In this document: in pieces, positions 63,335-64,000 of the stretch
Layout: each line of letters starts with the position of its first letter
How positions within the stretch are numbered: position 1 is the first letter of the stretch
From: Rhizobium sp. Leaf453
GTDB taxonomy: Bacteria > Pseudomonadota > Alphaproteobacteria > Rhizobiales > Rhizobiaceae
Reading direction: 5' to 3'
DNA: 64,000 nt
Assembly: GCF_001425605.1 (NCBI RefSeq)
Contig: NZ_LMRG01000012.1
Location: 519,518-583,517 of the forward strand
Made by a program: the position numbers and the translations under genes
The notes under the pieces: generated by a model
What the model saw: only the letters and a program-made list of their open reading frames with translations
Database searches by the model: none
What the model was told of the DNA's origin: nothing

Positions 63335-64000
63335 TCATCCTTCGGGCAACGATTTCCGGACGGAGTTCAGAAATGCACGCTGCCGATCCTGTGGCATCTT
63401 CTCGACAATCGCCGTTATGCGGACACGGAAATCCGGGTCTGAAACATAGCGCTTGGCGATGAGCTGCACGCCTTTCCAGCTGCTGGCTAGAAGTGTCAGA
63501 TCGGCGTTTTCGGCTCTGACCGATTCCGCGCTAAGTTTTGATAAGTGGGTTTCCGCAAGATTTGTCCGCAGGAGTGCGATCCACATTTCGTTCGGACCGG
63601 TCAGTTGCGATTTCTGCAAGGCGGCGTTGAACTCATCCTGCTGTTTCAGTCGAACCGACGCAGCCGCGCGTACCAGCCAGGCGAACGAATCTGTCGGGGT
63701 GACAGCAACGATCCGAGCGGCACGCTCGCCACATATCGCGATAACGTTGCGGACCGCGTCATCGACTAGATCAAAATCATGATAGCCGAGAACGATGCGG
63801 TAGCAATCCCGCATGACCAGCGTCTTGGAATAGGAGGACAACCCGAACCCGAACTCCTCGTCGGCGAAGTTATCCGCGACCAAGGCCTGTTCATAGGGTT
63901 TGGCGGTGAATGGTGCCAGCTCTCGCCACAGGCCATATCCGCTGGCAAGTGCCATGAGCAAGCAGCAGAACATGGCAATCCATTTTCGCTGCTTTACCAT
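63335..64000 (-). CDS. Membrane-anchored protein of the polysaccharide locus, start at window edge
   Basis: A 221-residue protein with one N-terminal helix (residues about 7-25, WIAMFCCLLMALASGYGLW) and a helical, TPR-like extracytoplasmic part (SFAWLVRAAASVRLKQQDEFNAALQKSQLTGPNEMWIALLRTNLAE). I do not recognise a family. Its ATG occupies the very last bases of the window, so a longer start beyond the edge is possible. It precedes the Wzy-like gene by 114 bp and is probably in the same cluster. Confidence 0.68.
   Translation of the reverse strand: MVKQRKWIAMFCCLLMALASGYGLWRELAPFTAKPYEQALVADNFADEEFGFGLSSYSKTLVMRDCYRIVLGYHDFDLVDDAVRNVIAICGERAARIVAVTPTDSFAWLVRAAASVRLKQQDEFNAALQKSQLTGPNEMWIALLRTNLAETHLSKLSAESVRAENADLTLLASSWKGVQLIAKRYVSDPDFRVRITAIVEKMPQDRQRAFLNSVRKSLPEG

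Noticed and set aside
1-64000. tRNA, rRNA or CRISPR elements
   Set aside because: I searched by eye for tRNA-like T-loop words, direct repeats with spacers and rRNA landmarks and found none that hold up. A tRNAscan or CRISPR program run would be decisive.

Overview
The window looks like chromosomal DNA of a member of the Rhizobiaceae (the Rhizobium/Agrobacterium/Neorhizobium group). The reasons are high GC with strong third-position GC bias, an irr-type Fur regulator paired with an ICE-box-controlled mbfA, an operon of fabA, a fabB-type synthase and fabI, bacterial transglutaminase-like cysteine peptidases (BTLCP), an HWE/HisKA_2 histidine kinase, and rhizobial-type intergenic hairpin repeats. 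The genus call is inference. I recognise no tRNA, rRNA or CRISPR array.

Layout. 1-1.2 kb: right edge of a prophage or gene-transfer-agent-like tail module. 1.3-6.5 kb: small metabolic and accessory genes (Gfo/Idh oxidoreductase, aldo/keto reductase, GNAT, M15-like peptidase, NTF2-like protein, drug efflux MFS). 6.5-7.4 kb: about 900 bp without a convincing gene but with strong hairpins. 7.4-11.4 kb: an AraC regulator divergent from a five-gene redox/detoxification-like operon (SDR, two VOC proteins, SnoaL-like, saccharopine-dehydrogenase-like). 11.5-16.7 kb: translation genes pheS-pheT, rpmI-rplT and infC, where infC begins with ATT. 16.9-23.7 kb: hydrolase, BTLCP, iron exporter mbfA with a perfect ICE box, YiiX-like hydrolase, cyclopropane synthase, RhtA-like exporter, GlsB-like stress protein. 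23.8-26.7 kb: elongation factor P and its modification enzymes EpmA and EpmB. 26.7-28.2 kb: an RTX gene wedged between epmB and a diverged copy of the epmB 3' end, followed by a REP-like repeat. 28.2-35.8 kb: OmpA lipoprotein, Cys-rich secreted protein, XRE-cupin plus GNAT, MFS, a GH114-like/RTX protein, lepA. 35.8-37.4 kb: a small less GC-rich island of short ORFs ending with an orphan ccdA-like antitoxin. 37.4-48.8 kb: LysE, GFA, pentapeptide protein, amidotransferase, then rbfA-ORF-truB, HWE kinase, SH3 protein, rpsO, pnp, RsmC-like methyltransferase. 48.8-49.4 kb: a hicAB pair whose toxin gene carries an in-frame stop. 49.5-58.5 kb: htpG, fabA-fabB-fabI, irr, TRIC channel, YdcF and TMEM43-like membrane proteins, a second BTLCP. 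58.7-64 kb: polysaccharide assembly genes (Wzz/BY-kinase, PPP-type phosphatase, O-antigen ligase/Wzy-like protein, membrane-anchored unknown), running to the right edge.

Themes. Iron control links irr (54.4 kb) with mbfA (ICE box at 19.77 kb). Translation is heavily represented (pheST, infC, rpmI, rplT, efp/epmA/epmB, lepA, rbfA, truB, rpsO, rsmC-like). Envelope and surface functions include two RTX proteins with a similar C-terminal tail, two BTLCPs and the polysaccharide genes. Two type II toxin-antitoxin loci keep the antitoxin but have lost or broken the toxin. I did not find a clearly unprecedented multi-gene system. The best candidates for a second look are the EpmB-fragment-flanked RTX insertion, the hairpin-rich 0.9 kb gap, the small AT-richer island and the broken toxin loci.
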